Shown: piece by piece, positions 48,301 through 63,400 of the stretch | How positions within the stretch are numbered: the stretch's first letter is position 1 | How the letters are laid out: the number at the start of each line of letters is the position of its first letter | NCBI GenBank assembly: GCA_935421135.1 | Contig: OW285190.1 | Span: 5,270,001 to 5,334,000, forward strand | Source of the DNA: Bugulina stolonifera | Taxonomy: Eukaryota > Bryozoa > Gymnolaemata > Cheilostomatida > Bugulidae | Length of the DNA stretch: 64,000 nucleotides | Reading direction: 5' to 3' | Program-made: the position numbers and the translations under genes | The notes under the pieces: generated by a model | Told to the model about the DNA's origin: nothing | What the model saw: the letters and a program-made list of their open reading frames with translations, nothing else | Databases searched by the model: none

Positions 48301-51300
48301 TTCATCTCTGAAGGGTATATACATGTGTGATAGGGTGTACGGTATACAGTTTGACCTATACCTGTGTTATAGTAATATTATAGGTATATGTTGGGTCATA
48401 GAGTAGTACACCAGAGTCCAATATCTAGTAGCTGTCAGTAAGTCAGTCTCAGTCTCAGTCTCTTGGGGACTTTATGTACAAGTTTCTGTTGGGATGTGAC
48501 TGATTTTTTATCAAAGAATGTTTGTATATGAGAGACCCGCCCAGACCGTAGTGTATAAGATAGAGATCAGTAGAGGAAGTGAGTGCTATTAGCTAATCTT
48601 ATCTGTGCCTTAGTTCCCAGTAAGTAGCCTACTTCACCTTTATGACTATGTATTACTTATGCAGATCTGCAGGTAAACTACATATTATAGGAGGCAGGCA
48701 AATGAATAGCCCTTGTCTCTTATTAAGCTGATTTGGTACATTGGGGGAGAGATGCCTGATAAACCACCCCCCCCCCCTCCACTACTGACCATAAATTTAT
48801 CAATGCTAAATATGTGATGGTAGCTTACCACATGGCTGTCGTTGAGGGGACAATTCTACAACCTTAGCCTCACAACCTTAGCCTACAGAGTACACAGTAT
48901 AATAGCCTCCTCCCTACTAATGAATAAGTCACACATAGCCAGGATAGACAGGCATACATAATATACATGCACTACATACCTGAAAAGTTTGGGTAAGGGG
49001 AGCTCATCTCTGGGTGTTTGTTTGACTGATACAGAGCAGACGATTCTCGGTAGACCCTGGTGCCTGTGATTAATATAATATTATATATATTACACTCTAC
49101 GGCATGCTATAACAGTACTATAACTAATAACAGAACTAAGACATTGTATGACTCTATAGAGTAGAGGGTAATAAACGCTCACACAATTTTAACTAATTTT
49201 AACTAATAATAAAATAATAATATATTGATGAGACTACAAGAGTAGACCATTCTGAACCAGGAAGGAATACCTAATGAAATTAGGTGTAATTTAATACTCA
49301 TATCTTACTGTGCGATATCCTGTATTAAGGAGACGGTGCCAGGCGGCATACTCTGGATACTTCCTTTATTGACGACATAGTACCGACTCTCCAAGTACTT
49401 ATCTATGTGTAAGTGTCTGGAGTTATCCCTCACGCATACAGTGTTATGCTCTGTGGCAGCAGGTTTAGATGAAAAACAGCAAAGTGATCCTTTATTAGAA
49501 TTTACCAAGTGGGGACAACTACAATATATATCGCAACTTTGTTAAAAATATCCAGGAAACACTAAATAGCCTACCGATATAATCAGGGCATGCTCAGTTG
49601 AGGTGCAATAGAACACAACATAACTTTGGTAGCCTTAAACCTAAGATTGTCACGGAGGGCAAATTGGTTGGTGGATTGTGAAGAAGACAATATGACGTGT
49701 CAAAATTCTGATGAAAAACTCTGGCTATGTCAAGTCTTGGCACAGGCTGGTTACAGCAAAGCAGCTGAGATATTGTCTTATTCTTGGCCAGCGCAAACAC
49801 ATGAACAATACAAACAAAAATGTTAGTTTTATGGTTAGATGACAATAGACAGCAATTGTTTGTTTTTATATCAAGGATATAGATTTTCATTCTCTAGTGA
49901 ATTAGTTGAACGTACTACTACTAGTACAACAGTACGCTTGATGCTAGTAACATCTCTGTCTACGCGCACATATTTCTGATGATACAGAATATGATAGTCT
50001 AGCAGGGACGAGGCTCATGTCTTCCCCTCCACCAGCTTTGGTAGTTTTAATTTAAAAGTGAAAAAAAACTTCTTTTAGTGTCTTTCTAACATGTGAACCA
50101 TTCGTGTCAGTTCAATGACAGTCAATCTCCTTTCCCAGAGCCTCTCGGTTTGTCTAAAGCGTTTAAGAGCCATGCTAATGCATCAGATGGAATATACCCT
50201 AAGCAGTAGAGGTGTAATGACCTTGGCTGTGAATCCAGGGGTTTAGAAATGCAAACCATATTAAAATACACACAAATACTCATACAATTACACATAGGTA
50301 CACAGGCTACATTCTACACCCGCTGTCACACCATAGGTATCAAGTTCGGCCACTACATAAACTGCAGATCAGTCACGGTATTTCTAGATGTTTCCAATTC
50401 AGCGGAAATGATATGATTACTCTCGCTACAATGAGGTAGTGCTATTGGACAGTTTTCAGAATTATTCCATTAACTAATTTTATCAAGTTATTCAGAAATA
50501 CCTACTTAAAAATTCAAATACCTTATTTAAACAACTTAGCAAGGAGATAAATATAGCCATTAAGCTAATATATAAGCTAGTGTTTATTGTTAGGTCATAG
50601 ATTCTATGTACTGTGTTTGCTATGCTCCACGAGTAAGCATATTATACGCCTATAATATACTAGTTTTTACTACTACTGTTAGTATTTAACCGCATGGAAG
50701 ACTCTATTCTAGTTGCCATGTAATAATTATATAATGATATAGGTGTTGGTGGCCGAGTGCCGAATAGTCTAACGCTAGTCGCTCTGGTCTTGCAGTAATG
50801 ACACAAGTTATCTGTAAGGACATGGGTTCGAGTCCAGCTGATGACCTGCAGGTTTTCGTCCCGAAGATTTTCCCTCTGTGCCATATCGAACTATAACAAT
50901 ATCCAGCTATAGGATGCCCCTCGATTAGCTCCGCTATCGGGCAGCCATGTTAAAGAATTGTGTTTGGCACCATGGATATTATTATTACTAGTACTGATAT
51001 CTATGTTTAAAAACCTGTCCTATCTGTAATGACATGTAGTGTATCTCAGGGTGTGAACAAACACCCACATGTTTGACAAACTGTTATCAACATATTAAAC
51101 AGTTACTCCCTGATTCCATTCAACTGGCTGAGGAACCAATAATATTGTTGATTGTTATTTTTGCACAGCTAATAGTTTTGTTCTTGAATGACTGACTGTT
51201 TCACCTCAGTATTACAATAGCTTAATTAACAACAAAACCATTATCCAAGTTTTTGTTCCACTTTGTTATTTGAGACGGAAAGCGGTGTGTGTATTACTTG

Positions 51301-53039
51301 AATAAGATGGCTGAGTTTCACTCGCTGTTCAGTGTATATTAGTTTAACCGTTTATATCGAGTGAAGGTATATTCTCCTATATTCTCTGACTAGACAGTGT
51401 TCAAGGATGTAATGACCTCACTATGTGAATGAATACCTTGACTGAACTAACAAGTATAGCATTGTGTAATAACTGTACTATCAGATAGCATTTGGTTCTA
51501 GCGTGCTAGTGTTGCAGGCTTCAAAATAAATACTAGTAGAGGACAGCGAGTTAGAAACTAGAGGTTCTCTATACGCTCTAGCAACATTCTATATAACAAT
51601 TCGACACGAGTAAACACCAAGAAGAAAGTGTTGTTAGATTTGTGCAATTTGTATAAAGCTACAAGTCCTTGCATATGTCAGATACTAGATATACTAAATC
51701 CGTAGCTATAACACTATCACTACGACTATGTTGATCAACAGTTTGGGTGATCCAAATTGATTGCCTTACTTTACTAACATGGCTACACAGCATTTAAAGT
51801 ATGGAATTTCCGACTACATCATGGAATCATCAATTCACTGATATAATGCATTTGGTGTTGCAAAGCAATATTACCCAACACATTATGGATGATGTTAGCA
51901 CATGCACATACCTCTTGTGTTTAGACAGTGGAATCATCTCCTCTGGAAGCAATACTTTATCTATAAATTTGTTGCTAGCTCGATCAAAGCATCTGATAGG
52001 AGTAACACTGTCTATAAGCACATCAGCAGGGTCAGGTATGCTCTCCGACTCCAACATTTGTGCTATACAGTGGTAAGGCTTGGTAGGTTGGTCATGTGGT
52101 GACACAGCGCCATAGTAACCTAGACATCAGAAATTATTGTAGTGTAGGCATATTATATATAGCATGGCACACAGTGTTAACACACTACTGAGACTATGAT
52201 GTCATATGATGTGTGAACACTATTGAAATAACGTAGGTTATGTGAAGTAAAACACTTCCCTAATCTTGTCACGAAGTGCGATGGATTCTATACCATTGAC
52301 ATTGACTAATGTTGAGGGTAGGGAACTATTTCACAAAATATATTGATACATAACAGATTCGGCACTAGCAGTTCAGGCTCATGAAATATTCCAATAAAAT
52401 CGAATTTTCAAATTCCCGATGCTCGTCCAAACTGATCACAGTTCTATAGGGCTCGGGTACGTACACAAGAGGCTGTGCTCTTCGGCCAAACGACTCTGTT
52501 GTTCGTTCACGGCTCTATAAGCAATGTTTAGTACCAGTCCACCAGTGGCTTTGATTGATATTCAGCCTATAATCAAAGCTGGTTTCCAATGTATTATATA
52601 ATTGGAGTCGCTGCATCTGATATTAACCAATTAAAACAGCGCTCTGTGACGCCATGGCCTGAGATGACCAACATGTTGGTCTTTGCATAGGCGCACAAAC
52701 AGCACACCGATTTGCTCTAGAACAAGGCTCTGGTGCTCAAAAATGAACAACCGGCCCCTGTGTAGCCAAGCCTATCCTAAGATATCACTAGCTACAATGC
52801 TAAGATATCACTCTTTACCCACAATGCTAAGATATCTCACCTTTATTGCTGAGTGGAATAAGGAAATACTCATTATCTGAATCTACAGAGTCACTGAGAG
52901 GCTGGCATATAACGTAAGGTATAATAATAGACTTGTGGAGGAGGAGTCTGTCACCGGCCCGCTGTTGTACTAGGAGCGGTAGGCTATATCCATCCATTAT
53001 ACTCTCCACAGTCTCAAGTCTAGGGGCCTCCACACTCAT
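45363..53039 (-). CDS. CABIT-domain adaptor-like protein (801 aa, seven exons)
   Basis: Exons 53039-52841, 52119-51912, 49518-49309, 49063-48980, 47928-47735, 47165-46835 and 46542-45363; all are GT-AG and the phases close to 801 residues. Residues about 10-265 look like a CABIT domain as in THEMIS/GAREM: YSLPLLVQ, GDRLLLHKS, YFLIPLSNKGGYY, then KGSLCCFSS, YYVVNKGS, GLPRIVCSVSV and LPKLFRLIKIISDKVILGY. The rest is low-complexity: a proline motif (LPPKLPERPQ) that could bind SH3 domains, a YAQV tyrosine site, an Asn run, a Lys-rich patch and long Ser/Gln/His tracts. By analogy with GAREM it may be a cytoplasmic signalling adaptor; that is inference. The CABIT call rests on pattern similarity and should be tested by profile search. 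Confidence 0.6.
50740..50992 (+). mobile_element. tRNA-derived SINE, copy 2
   Basis: Starts GGTGTTGGTGGCCGAGTGCC, has the B box GGTTCGAGTCC, the same body as 4180-4440 (CCCGAAGATTTTCCCTCTGT, ATATCCAGCTATAGGATG) and ends in ATT repeats. It lies in an intron of the CABIT gene, in the opposite orientation. Confidence 0.8.
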
Positions 53040-54494
53040 GGTGATGTACAGAGAGGATGACTATCAACTAGTAAATACAATACAGCACTCTTCATACACC
53101 TTCTATTACATGAGGTGTAAAACTAAAATATTATAAGGATAAAGAGAGAATTGTACAACAGTTATATGTATATTACATGTGTATGTAAAATCAGTACAGT
53201 GTTATAACTTATACTCTGAGACAGACAATCTCATTTTACACCAGATACATCAAATAGAACATAAACGGTAGGTCTACAAATCCTACATTTTAGGCAGTTT
53301 TTGAACAACAATGAATTGACTTTTACTGTATAGGTTGTAAGTTGTATAATTTGCAACATCTACATACATGTACATGTAGATGCTGCACAAGTTTGCAAAA
53401 GGAACTCCACTCAATACGATGTAGGAAAGTGAAGAATAACAGAAAGCAGAGTTACTTACTTGGTTTTTACTTGGAAGTTCTCAGAAAGGAAAATTCTAAT
53501 ATCCAACAAGTAGAATCAGCTGTTTGTACAAGAGAAAACAAGAGCAAAGTGCAGTCCTTGTAGTTAGACACAACTCACTGATCTCCAATGGTTAAGCTAT
53601 TGTTAGTTACATTAACAAACTCAATGCAAATAATCACATCTAGGTGTGTATATAGGGTCTCATTGACTGAATAAACAGGTTATAATCAAACACAATAGAG
53701 CTAATACTGGAGGAGTACATTATATATACATAATACTAGCATCGTGTTAGGTCATACAAGAACAAGTGGGCGTGTCCCATCCTATTACATTATACACAGT
53801 TACTATGAGTCATACCAAGCAGAGGAACATAACTCCTTCTAAACCTTACACATGGATGCTTGCAATAGCTCAGCAAAGAATTTATTTTCCTATTGAACTT
53901 TTGCCTTCTCTTAGTTCAATTACTCACAAAAATAATGCAGGCTAATAAAAAATTTAGAAGGAGTAATATTATATGCTATATAAACCATAAAGCTGGTTTC
54001 AGGTGTCATGTGGGGGCAGCGTAGGCAGGTACTATTACACATGTAGGCCTATGTATTGTACAAGTATATAATACCATAAATACAACTAGAACAAGATTCA
54101 CTAAACTGATTCACACAGTTGAGCTCATGACATACTCAGACAGCTCTTAATTATAATATATCATATATTATGTAATACAACTTGGAACTAGTATTATATA
54201 ATATACTGTATATTATGTAATACGAAACTTGGGATTAGTGTTATCTGTTATATCATGTAGGCCTACTATTTATGTAGGTAAACTGGTATGTTTAGTGGCA
54301 TAAGTATAAGAATCAAATTTAGTAGAATTATCACTTTCACTTTATTACTTCTAAAATAAATTCTGATTGAACAAAAAATTCAGCAAGATAAATAGCTACA
54401 TCACACATCACAATAATATAAAACAAATAATATCGATTGGACAGATGGAGAGACAGAGTAGATGATGTAAGATATACCTCAGACTAGAGAATCC
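53040..54494. other. Region between the IQCC-like and CABIT genes
   Basis: AT-rich, with a TTTATT at 54341-54346 (minus-strand AATAAA) about 150 bases beyond the IQCC-like stop; this is its likely poly(A) signal. Nothing else recognised. Confidence 0.4.
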
Positions 54495-57400
54495 CTAGAG
54501 TTTAGTTGGTGCTTCCTTTACAGGCTCCACTAATGACAGATACTACAAATAGATACATTGTACGTATTACAGTAGATAAATACATCACATGAATCGGGAG
54601 TTGTCTTTTCTTTGAGTGGATAAACAATGAGCAGACAACTCTCACATGACTCAGTTCTAATAACATTGTTATTTTAACTCCAGCAGTAGAGGTTTATATA
54701 ATCAGCAAGAGCTAGTTGGGTTCACTTCCCACATAAAGTTACAATGTTTCATTAAATACTGCATAGTGAGATGTAACTCAGCAAGCCCCACTCCTCCAGT
54801 AAACTTCATCCTGTCAAATTTTACACAAAGGGCAAGTTGCAGATATTATTGCTTTCCACTATCTCTGACCTTTGACCTTAGAACTCAAAGAATCGGTTAT
54901 TTGTATACCCAAGAGCTAAGGCTAGCGGAATTGTAGAGTAGTGGTTATCTGTATACCCAAGAGCTAAGGCTAGGAAAATTGTAGGGTAGTGGTTACCTGT
55001 TTCCTGCTAGCGATAGCCTGTTCAATCCACATCAGCTCCATAGCCATGTTCTCCCTCAGCGACTTCAACTCTTCTGGGGTAGTATCTGCCTTTATCTCTG
55101 TCAACAGTGTTAGTATACAAATTATAGCACCAATAGTTATAGTAGCAGCAGTTGTAGCACCAGCAGTTGTAGCACCAGCAGTTGTAGCACCAGTAGTTGT
55201 AGCACCAGTAGTTATAGCACCAGTAGTTATAGCACCAGTAGTTACAGCACCAGTAGTTATAGCACCAGTAGTTATAGCACCAGTAGTTATAGCACCAGTA
55301 GTTATAGCACCAGCAGTTATAGCACCAGCAGTTGTAGCACCAGTAGTTGTAGCACCAGTAGTTATAGCACCAGTAGTTATAGCACCAGTAGTTATAGCAC
55401 CAGTAGTTATAGCACCAGTAGTTATAGCACCAGTAGTTATAGCACCAGTAGTTATAGCACCAGTAGTTATAGCACCAGTAGTTATAGCACCAGTATTTAT
55501 AGCACCAGTAGTTATAGCACCAGTAGTTATAGCACCAGTAGTTAGCACTTCTTCACCACATCTAGCTAATCACAATCTCTGATGTACATAGACGACCCCA
55601 GCACTGGTACCCTGATAACATTACATTGTCCCGACAGAAGATCTCAATGATTACACAATACTGTTAGAGGAGCACATACAGAGCATCATCACAGGATTAC
55701 ACAGAAAATAGTGTACTACGTAGTAGCCGGTGGTTCCATAACATAAATACTAACTGCACTGGTACAGTATAGGGCCTACTAACCGTATCTAGACCTGGTG
55801 TGGGAGGGTGAGCTAGTGGTACGCCACAGGCTAGTCTGCTGTTGGCTGGATGCTGCCTCATAGACTTTCCCTGACTCACTCTACAAACAATCAGATACAT
55901 ACTATATAATATACTATATACATTTACATTGTGTAATATACTACACTACGCTACACTACACTATACTACACTATACTATAAGATGCTATGCTATACTATA
56001 CAATATACTATACATACTATACAACATAGACTGACTCCTCATATCAAATTTCAGCTAAAATCATCAGCTAGCTTTCTTCAAGTTATGTACATTTTTTTGT
56101 ATTTTGTATTTTGTTACTGTCGAGCCACTTGGCCATCCTATTTAACGGACCTCAGAAGTATGAAACTTGTATGAGCGACAGGAGCTGGGCTCCGAGTGGA
56201 AGAGCTCACCTTCCACAACAGGAGTGCATGGTCAGTGACCACTACATCAACCTGCCACCCCAATGTGTTCACATACCCCTCCAGAATCTGGCTTCTCTTT
56301 GCAAATTAGGGCAGAGGTGGATCTTTAACGTGGGTGTTTTTGATGTAGACACTACACGGGACCTCCTGTATTAATTATACGCCCTGATCCGAACAGGCGC
56401 AGCTAGGGTAAAAGACTTGCTGAAGGCCTTTGCCAGAAATGACACAGCTGGGGGTTTGAACTCACAACCTCTCGGTTTGTGTGTATGTATGCCACCAACT
56501 GTGCCACCTTGACACATAAAACTGCCAGAAATTTCTAGGTAGAGTTTTGGTTGGAGTGTTGGTATTAAGTGCACAGGTAGGCTCCTGTCAGTCTCCCCGT
56601 ACCATGATAAATAATATCTATCTCTAACGGCCTAGTCGTAATCCACTGAATGATAATAACACAAGTAGTAAGCTTTCTATCAACATCAACCTTGCGTTAT
56701 ACTTCATACATCACACACGGGTCTAACACACAGTTTGGGAGTTGCCTTCCCCTGTCATCATGAGAAGACAACTGAGCCTCAACCTGTGCCATAACTGCAG
56801 AGTGTACAAATTACATGTTGCTCTACTAACCTTAGATTCATGATTCACTGACATTACAACATCATGACAATTTTATGCATTTCTTGGCTCTGGAGCGAAA
56901 TGTACTTCTTTAAAATTGAGACGACCACAGTTTTTTTAAGAATAATCACATTTAGTATGTTGGTATGTTGGATGGTAAAACACTGGCCACCATACGCTGC
57001 AGTCAATACTACTAACCTGTGATGAGTTAACCTGTGATGTATTGGTTCTGTTAGGGTGGTGTGTGGGTCTTAGTGGAGTACTAGAGTCTCCATGGTTGGG
57101 TAGGAAGAGGTGAGGTGACGCCCCCTTCTCTGGAGACAAGAGGACACTCACTGCAGAAGAGAATGAACCAGTAAACAGCTAACCCACTCTACATGATATA
57201 CTATACTATATTGTGTATTTAAACTACTACCCTGTACAATTATTCACATGCACACCTCAAAAACAAGTTAGCAGTCGTCATTCCTTGAATCCTTCAAACT
57301 TACATGATACTGACAGCCACAAATTACACTCATGTGAACTGTGGTAGGCTGTATTACTGCCATGATATACATGAAATTATATTATTCTGTTTCCTAATAC

Positions 57401-60400
57401 CAAATACACCATGATAAACTGTATTCAGTGCATGAAATCATTGCATTATTCATGTAACCTGTCCTAATAACAAGGAACTAACCACTTACAAAACACAATA
57501 ATATGTACATGTGTGTTTGTATATTTGACTGATAAGGAAATAGTTACTACTACTGGAAGACAGTAGGCTCTAATCACACAGTACATGATTGTATATGTAG
57601 GCCTACATGTATATGTATTTTGGAGAGAAGTTGCAGCTATTGTTAGCAGTAATACTAAATACACATTATGGAGTGTAGAACTATTTGATATAAGCAGGTG
57701 GTGAGCCGAGCTTCACATAGAATGGCTTTAGATTTGTCACAGATTTGTCCTCTCCGTTTACTTTTAGCACCTCCAACCTAATCGCCTTATCACAGACATT
57801 GCATAGGCCTACATTTGAAGATCTAAAGAGTTCAACTACATGCGCGTCAAGTAACCTACACACAAGTCTGATATATGATAGTGAATTCAGTAGGCTACAC
57901 AATACACAGGTGTGTCTATTCACTGCCATACGGTACAATATACACAATACACAGATGTGTCTGTGCACTGCCTTACCATTGGTGAGATCCATTTGGGAGC
58001 TCTCATGTGACCCCAACCGAGCAGATATAGTGGCATCTGATTGGTCAACAGGTTCGGGTTTTCCAGGCTTGTCATCTTCTTGCACCTACAGCAAAGTTCA
58101 GAATTATAACGAAAGTAGGCTATAAGTCACCAATGTGTAAGTTACCAACGTCATTCCTCCAGCAGGGGATAATCGGAACACATCATAGGCTTAGATCTTA
58201 TGATTACGTTTGGACACAGGAAGGGGGGGGGGGTCGTACCATATAATGGAATCTTAGCAAAGAGCACTGGCTAACAGGTACTTACAGGTGTCAGGGGTGT
58301 GTCAGGTACTTCTGTTGCTGCATCACATGTGCCAGTATTTGAGGCAGTGCATTCTGCCTGCATCTTAGCTACCACCTGAGTACATGCATCAGCCAGACTG
58401 GGTGGGGAAATAGAGTTATATGTGGTGGTAATTGGAGGGCTCTCCACCCCACCCGCAGTGTCTGTTTGTATAGCAACATCAACCACAGTCTGTACCGACG
58501 CATGTGTAGTAGTAGCACCAGATGTTTGTACTCCACTGTCTGTTACTACAGATGTAGCGGAAGTGTTCAATTTGATCTCTCTACATTTTCTACCTGCAGA
58601 GCGCCGACTTCTAGGACTATGTGTAGGAGAGCTAGACGGTGTAGTCTGAGCAGAGCTGGCGCAGGTAGGACTTCTGGTTGTAGAGGGTCTAATGCCACTC
58701 CTGGGCCATGCAGGTCTATCTCGCTGCTGAGTTGAACTGAGAGCAGACCTAGCAACATAACCAAACACCATCATGTACACGACAGAAGAATATGAAAAGC
58801 TCAAGGGAAACATCAGAAAATAATATTGCATGCAGCTTTGCTAAAGTGAAGAATATCCCAAACCAACATGAAGGAAATGAAATAGGGAGTAGACAACTCC
58901 CTACTGTAATCATATGGGCTATGCTATGTAGTTATACCAAGAGCCAACTTATATGCACTGTACCTATATTTGTGTTTCCTATTTCGTAATAATAAGCCAG
59001 CTGAATAGGCATTTCAACATTGGGATTCCAATAAATAATATAAATAATCAATAACTTAGCACAATATAACTTATTCAAGGTCAACACCGGCAAATATTAC
59101 AAAACTACCTGTGGTACATTTGACCATTTGTAGTTGTGCACATATTGCATAATCCAACAATTACCATGAAATAACATGGAGGCTATTGACTTGATTCAGT
59201 GTCTACTACAGTACAATACTACCACAAAAACTACCCTCATGTCCATTGGCATAGATTACAACACAGCTCAGCCCTGGATGACATACACAATGTTATCAAT
59301 TCAAACAACCTAATCAATGTGATTCAGTGATAATAGAATTCTATTCAAGGGAAACCTGAATCATCTATAATTAGATCCATTGCATCAGCCTTATGTAATG
59401 ATGCAAGTTTTTGAAATAAAGAATTGGACACATAGACTCCAATATTTTAGTGCTTTGCGTTGCAGCTCCTCTGTGCACAGCACCAGCCATAACACCAATG
59501 AACTCTATATACATAATATATCCTCTATCCAGCCTAGCTACCTACGCCTCTCCCAGCGTTACGCAGGGGACTCCCAGACATGAAACCCTCCAACATGTAC
59601 ATGTATGCCTACCAGAGAGATTTGACAAGTCCCTAACATCAATTGCTAGCCCCACCCTGAGGTATAATACAGAGAGAGATGACTCTAGTTGAGGCAGTGA
59701 GGTGCAAGAATGAAAATATGGTTGAGTATTTAGTTGTATGCACCACATGCATGTAGACAAGTACTATATAACTTTACATTTGATACCACATACCTTCTAT
59801 ACTATACATACTGCTGATCAATAAGGCATGAAATTGGAATCAAGGTAGATAACTTCCGATTTTCTAGGAAGGTAAGTAAGGGGCTTACCCGGTTACTACA
59901 TGTGATAGCTGGGTAGAATGAATACTCATAGACATACCTGGAGTGGTCACAGCTAGACCTGCTCCTCTGTCTCTCTAGATTAGCATAGGAACGGGACACC
60001 TCTCTAACCCCCCAACTATCAGCTGAACACTCTGGTGTAGATACTCTACAACACGACTTCTTGCGGTACATTGTGCCATCGAGAGCTGTAGCAGGGGTAC
60101 CTGAAGGCTGCAACAGAAAGCAATGTGTCTATTGTATACGGCAGAGAGCTGTATGTTGGTTTCTATAACACTAATGACTGATGGAATATATAAGCAGTAT
60201 GACCTCATGGTTACTGCCCAAGTACATACATGTATGTAACTATATTGAGAGAATTCAAGAGACAGGTAACAGTCATAGTGTCAGCAGATGGACTAGATGA
60301 CAGCTGTAACTGAAATAAAACAGCTTTAGCTGTCTTAATAATAGCCTAGTACTTAAAGGTAGAGGTACATGCAGTTATTTCTTATTAAAGTTCACATATT

Positions 60401-63400
60401 GGTAAAAGGTGAACTGAACCCCCCCCCCCCCCCTCCCACACACACACGACATAATATGGGAGAATAAGTTCTCTGCCCTGTCAGGTATTATTAAATCTGT
60501 GTCAAATATATCAGAAGTAAATGTTTTGGTAAGTGTGAGTGGTAATCGATTGTAAAACAGTAACGGGACATTTCAAAAAATTCAGCTAGAAGCAGGACGT
60601 TCCGAAAATGTTTGTTTGTGGTTGGGGTTTGAACGTTTTCGGAATGCCCTGTATCTAAATGAAATTTTCTAACAGTTGCAAATTTGATTGCTGCTACATT
60701 GCGTGTTCAGCAGTTTATGCAAGTGGGAATGTGTGTCAAGTGTAAGCTATAATTTCAGGCAAACATAGTGTATGATGATAGCCATCCTTTCTACATTATT
60801 TATGCTTGTCATTATGTATAATGTGGCTTACACTGTGTCCATCTTGTGTTAGAATGATGTGTCATGTATATATGGTATTAACTACTGATGTGTTCATATG
60901 TAGGCTTGTATTGTGCAGTGGTAATTTTATACAGTATGGAAAGTATCACTATTGAGTCAGTTAACTGCTAGTAACATGTAGATTATTCTAGAATATAAAT
61001 ACATGTATTATACTCATCACTGTATTATATTAGTAATATATAGTACTAGAACATTCTACATTTATCATGAGTGAGAACTGGAACTCCACTCTATTGTCGT
61101 ACTAGCATACTACAATTATTGGAATGTAACATGTTCAATCTTGCCCAACCGGTATAATGTAAACACACTGTCAATAACTATGCACATGTAGGCAAGTAGC
61201 TGAGTGGATATTGCATCATATTATATCCTTATCGTTGGCCAATGGCCCACGCACTGTCCAATATACACATGCATACACATGAATACAATCATATGCATAC
61301 AGATGCATAGCATGCATAGCATGCATATCCATGGTATAAGATGTACATGTCTATACATGTACATTCACTAGTAAATACTGCGTATGTATGTATGATCCAG
61401 TAATACACGGCCAATATATTACACTACATTACTACTCTGGCCAATGTAATTTTCATACAAGTATGCATCTATCTACATTGTAGCTACATGAACAGAGGCT
61501 CCCTTTAGACAGGTGCCTTCAGCACCACACCCTTCAAAGCCCTAATAAGAGAGGTTTTGGGTGGAAAGAGCATAATTTGGCTGGTCTGTCTACAATACAG
61601 CTAAGTCGTAGCTTATCTACCCATGATTAACTTGAAAGAAAAAATAAGTTATCTTTTTAAGAGTAGAAACAAGTATACCATGCCAGCCTACAGCCGCTGC
61701 CTCACATAGACATACAGTTTAACGATTGGTAGATTATTAGACGAGATTACACTTTGACATGACATTATGACATGACTCACAAGCCAAATATCAGACTTTC
61801 GAGATCTAGACCTCAGTGTCTGCACGACTAGCTGCTCACTGGGGTCACACGACTCAAGGTCAATCTGTTTACACAGTTTGCAGGACGACGAGTTTGAGAT
61901 ATGCTTAGATGATGATCTCCGTCCAGCGGAGGGTGTGAAGGACAAACTGGAATGAGACACTGTGGTCATACTCTTCCGTTTAGCGATGCTAATAGACGGC
62001 TGAGAGCTGCTAGGTTTAGGCTGATGATTGGCTGAAGCGGAAAGTTCAGTGAATTCACTAAGTAAGGACTCAACACCTAGTAGACTCTCCTCTATGAACT
62101 TATTTGTTGATTCTTCTAAGACCAGCTTAGCAGTAGAACATGATGCTTTCTCATTATTTGTTTGGTTTGGTTTTATTGCTAATGTAGCAGTTGGCCAACA
62201 GGCCTTATCATTATGTTGCCAAGAGATCTGAAAGCGGAATATCAAATTGCGGCATTACAACCAAATAGAACTAGGCCTAACCAACGCACATACAGTTAGA
62301 GTTCATAGAAATCAACCATCTTGGTATTATAACAATACTATGTTTAGTTTGGTCCCTAAATAGGTCTACGTGGGTACGTATTGCATTGGTAAAGGGACAT
62401 TTCAAAAATGTCAGATAGAAACAGGACGTTCCGAAAACATTCGTTTAGAAAACACCCATTACGAAACTCTGCAGATCACATACAGGAGAACACAGCTCAT
62501 AGTTAATTAATTATTTTTAGGGCTCTACAAATATAACATTGAAAATAAAAATTAGTTGAAAGCTGGGGTTTAGAGTTTCCAAATGGTTGTTTTCCAAACG
62601 TCCTGTTTCTAATTGACATTTTCGAAGAGTCGCAAATTCTATTGCATTATAATGTTGGTATGCAGGGAGGTGGTGTCAGCACCCACCTCCCCCCCCCTCC
62701 CACTCACCCCGATATGGTATGATTGAATAGCCTGCTATATTACTCTGATAAATATATAAATCTACCTGGAAATTATCTCCATCTTCTTCCAGCTCTGAAA
62801 AAATACTGGCATAAAGTTCAAGTGCTTCTCGTAGTTTATTTCTCGTCAAATGGCCTCGTATAACTTTCTACAACTCAAACAAAGTAACATGCAGGCATAT
62901 ACACTATAATGTGAGCCAAGGTTGAGACTATCAACTAGCATACTGGGCATCAGTGTTTTCTTTGCACTTCACCTAAGTGCAGAGCAGGAAAAAAGTAATA
63001 CCAGTTTCAGCTAGAAACATGCATAATCAGGGTCTTTGCAACCGAATGTTCAGGCACAGACCAACTTGCTCAAAAATTGTCCGGCCCAGTTCTGTCACAG
63101 GGTTGCGAACACAACAGCCTGGGTCAAACACAAAATCCTTATTTTCGCGCAAGAAACCTGATGTGACAATGAGCGAGAGATTCTTTCCTCCGACTAAGCA
63201 AAATCCCATGTCGATATATCTTTTTAGGCTGAGCAGCCACCTTTGGATTTTTAGACCAAGCCCAAGAGGTTGTGAAGACACTGAAGGTTTTCTATTGCCA
63301 AAACGGTGGCTATTCTAAACTAGGACTAACAGTTCTCACATTCATTTCTAATAGAACAAAGAATATCTTGTTAATAACCAATAGCTTTCGAAACTATCAA

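Noticed and set aside
54970..55582. Frames rich in TTGAI or APVVI
   Set aside because: Only the short part 54997-55097 (minus) is an exon; the rest is a 15-bp intronic minisatellite.
62977..63318. Overlapping plus and minus frames in intron 1 of the IQCC-like gene
   Set aside because: Composition is plausible for a decayed inserted coding fragment, but nothing was recognised and both strands are open, so no gene is called.
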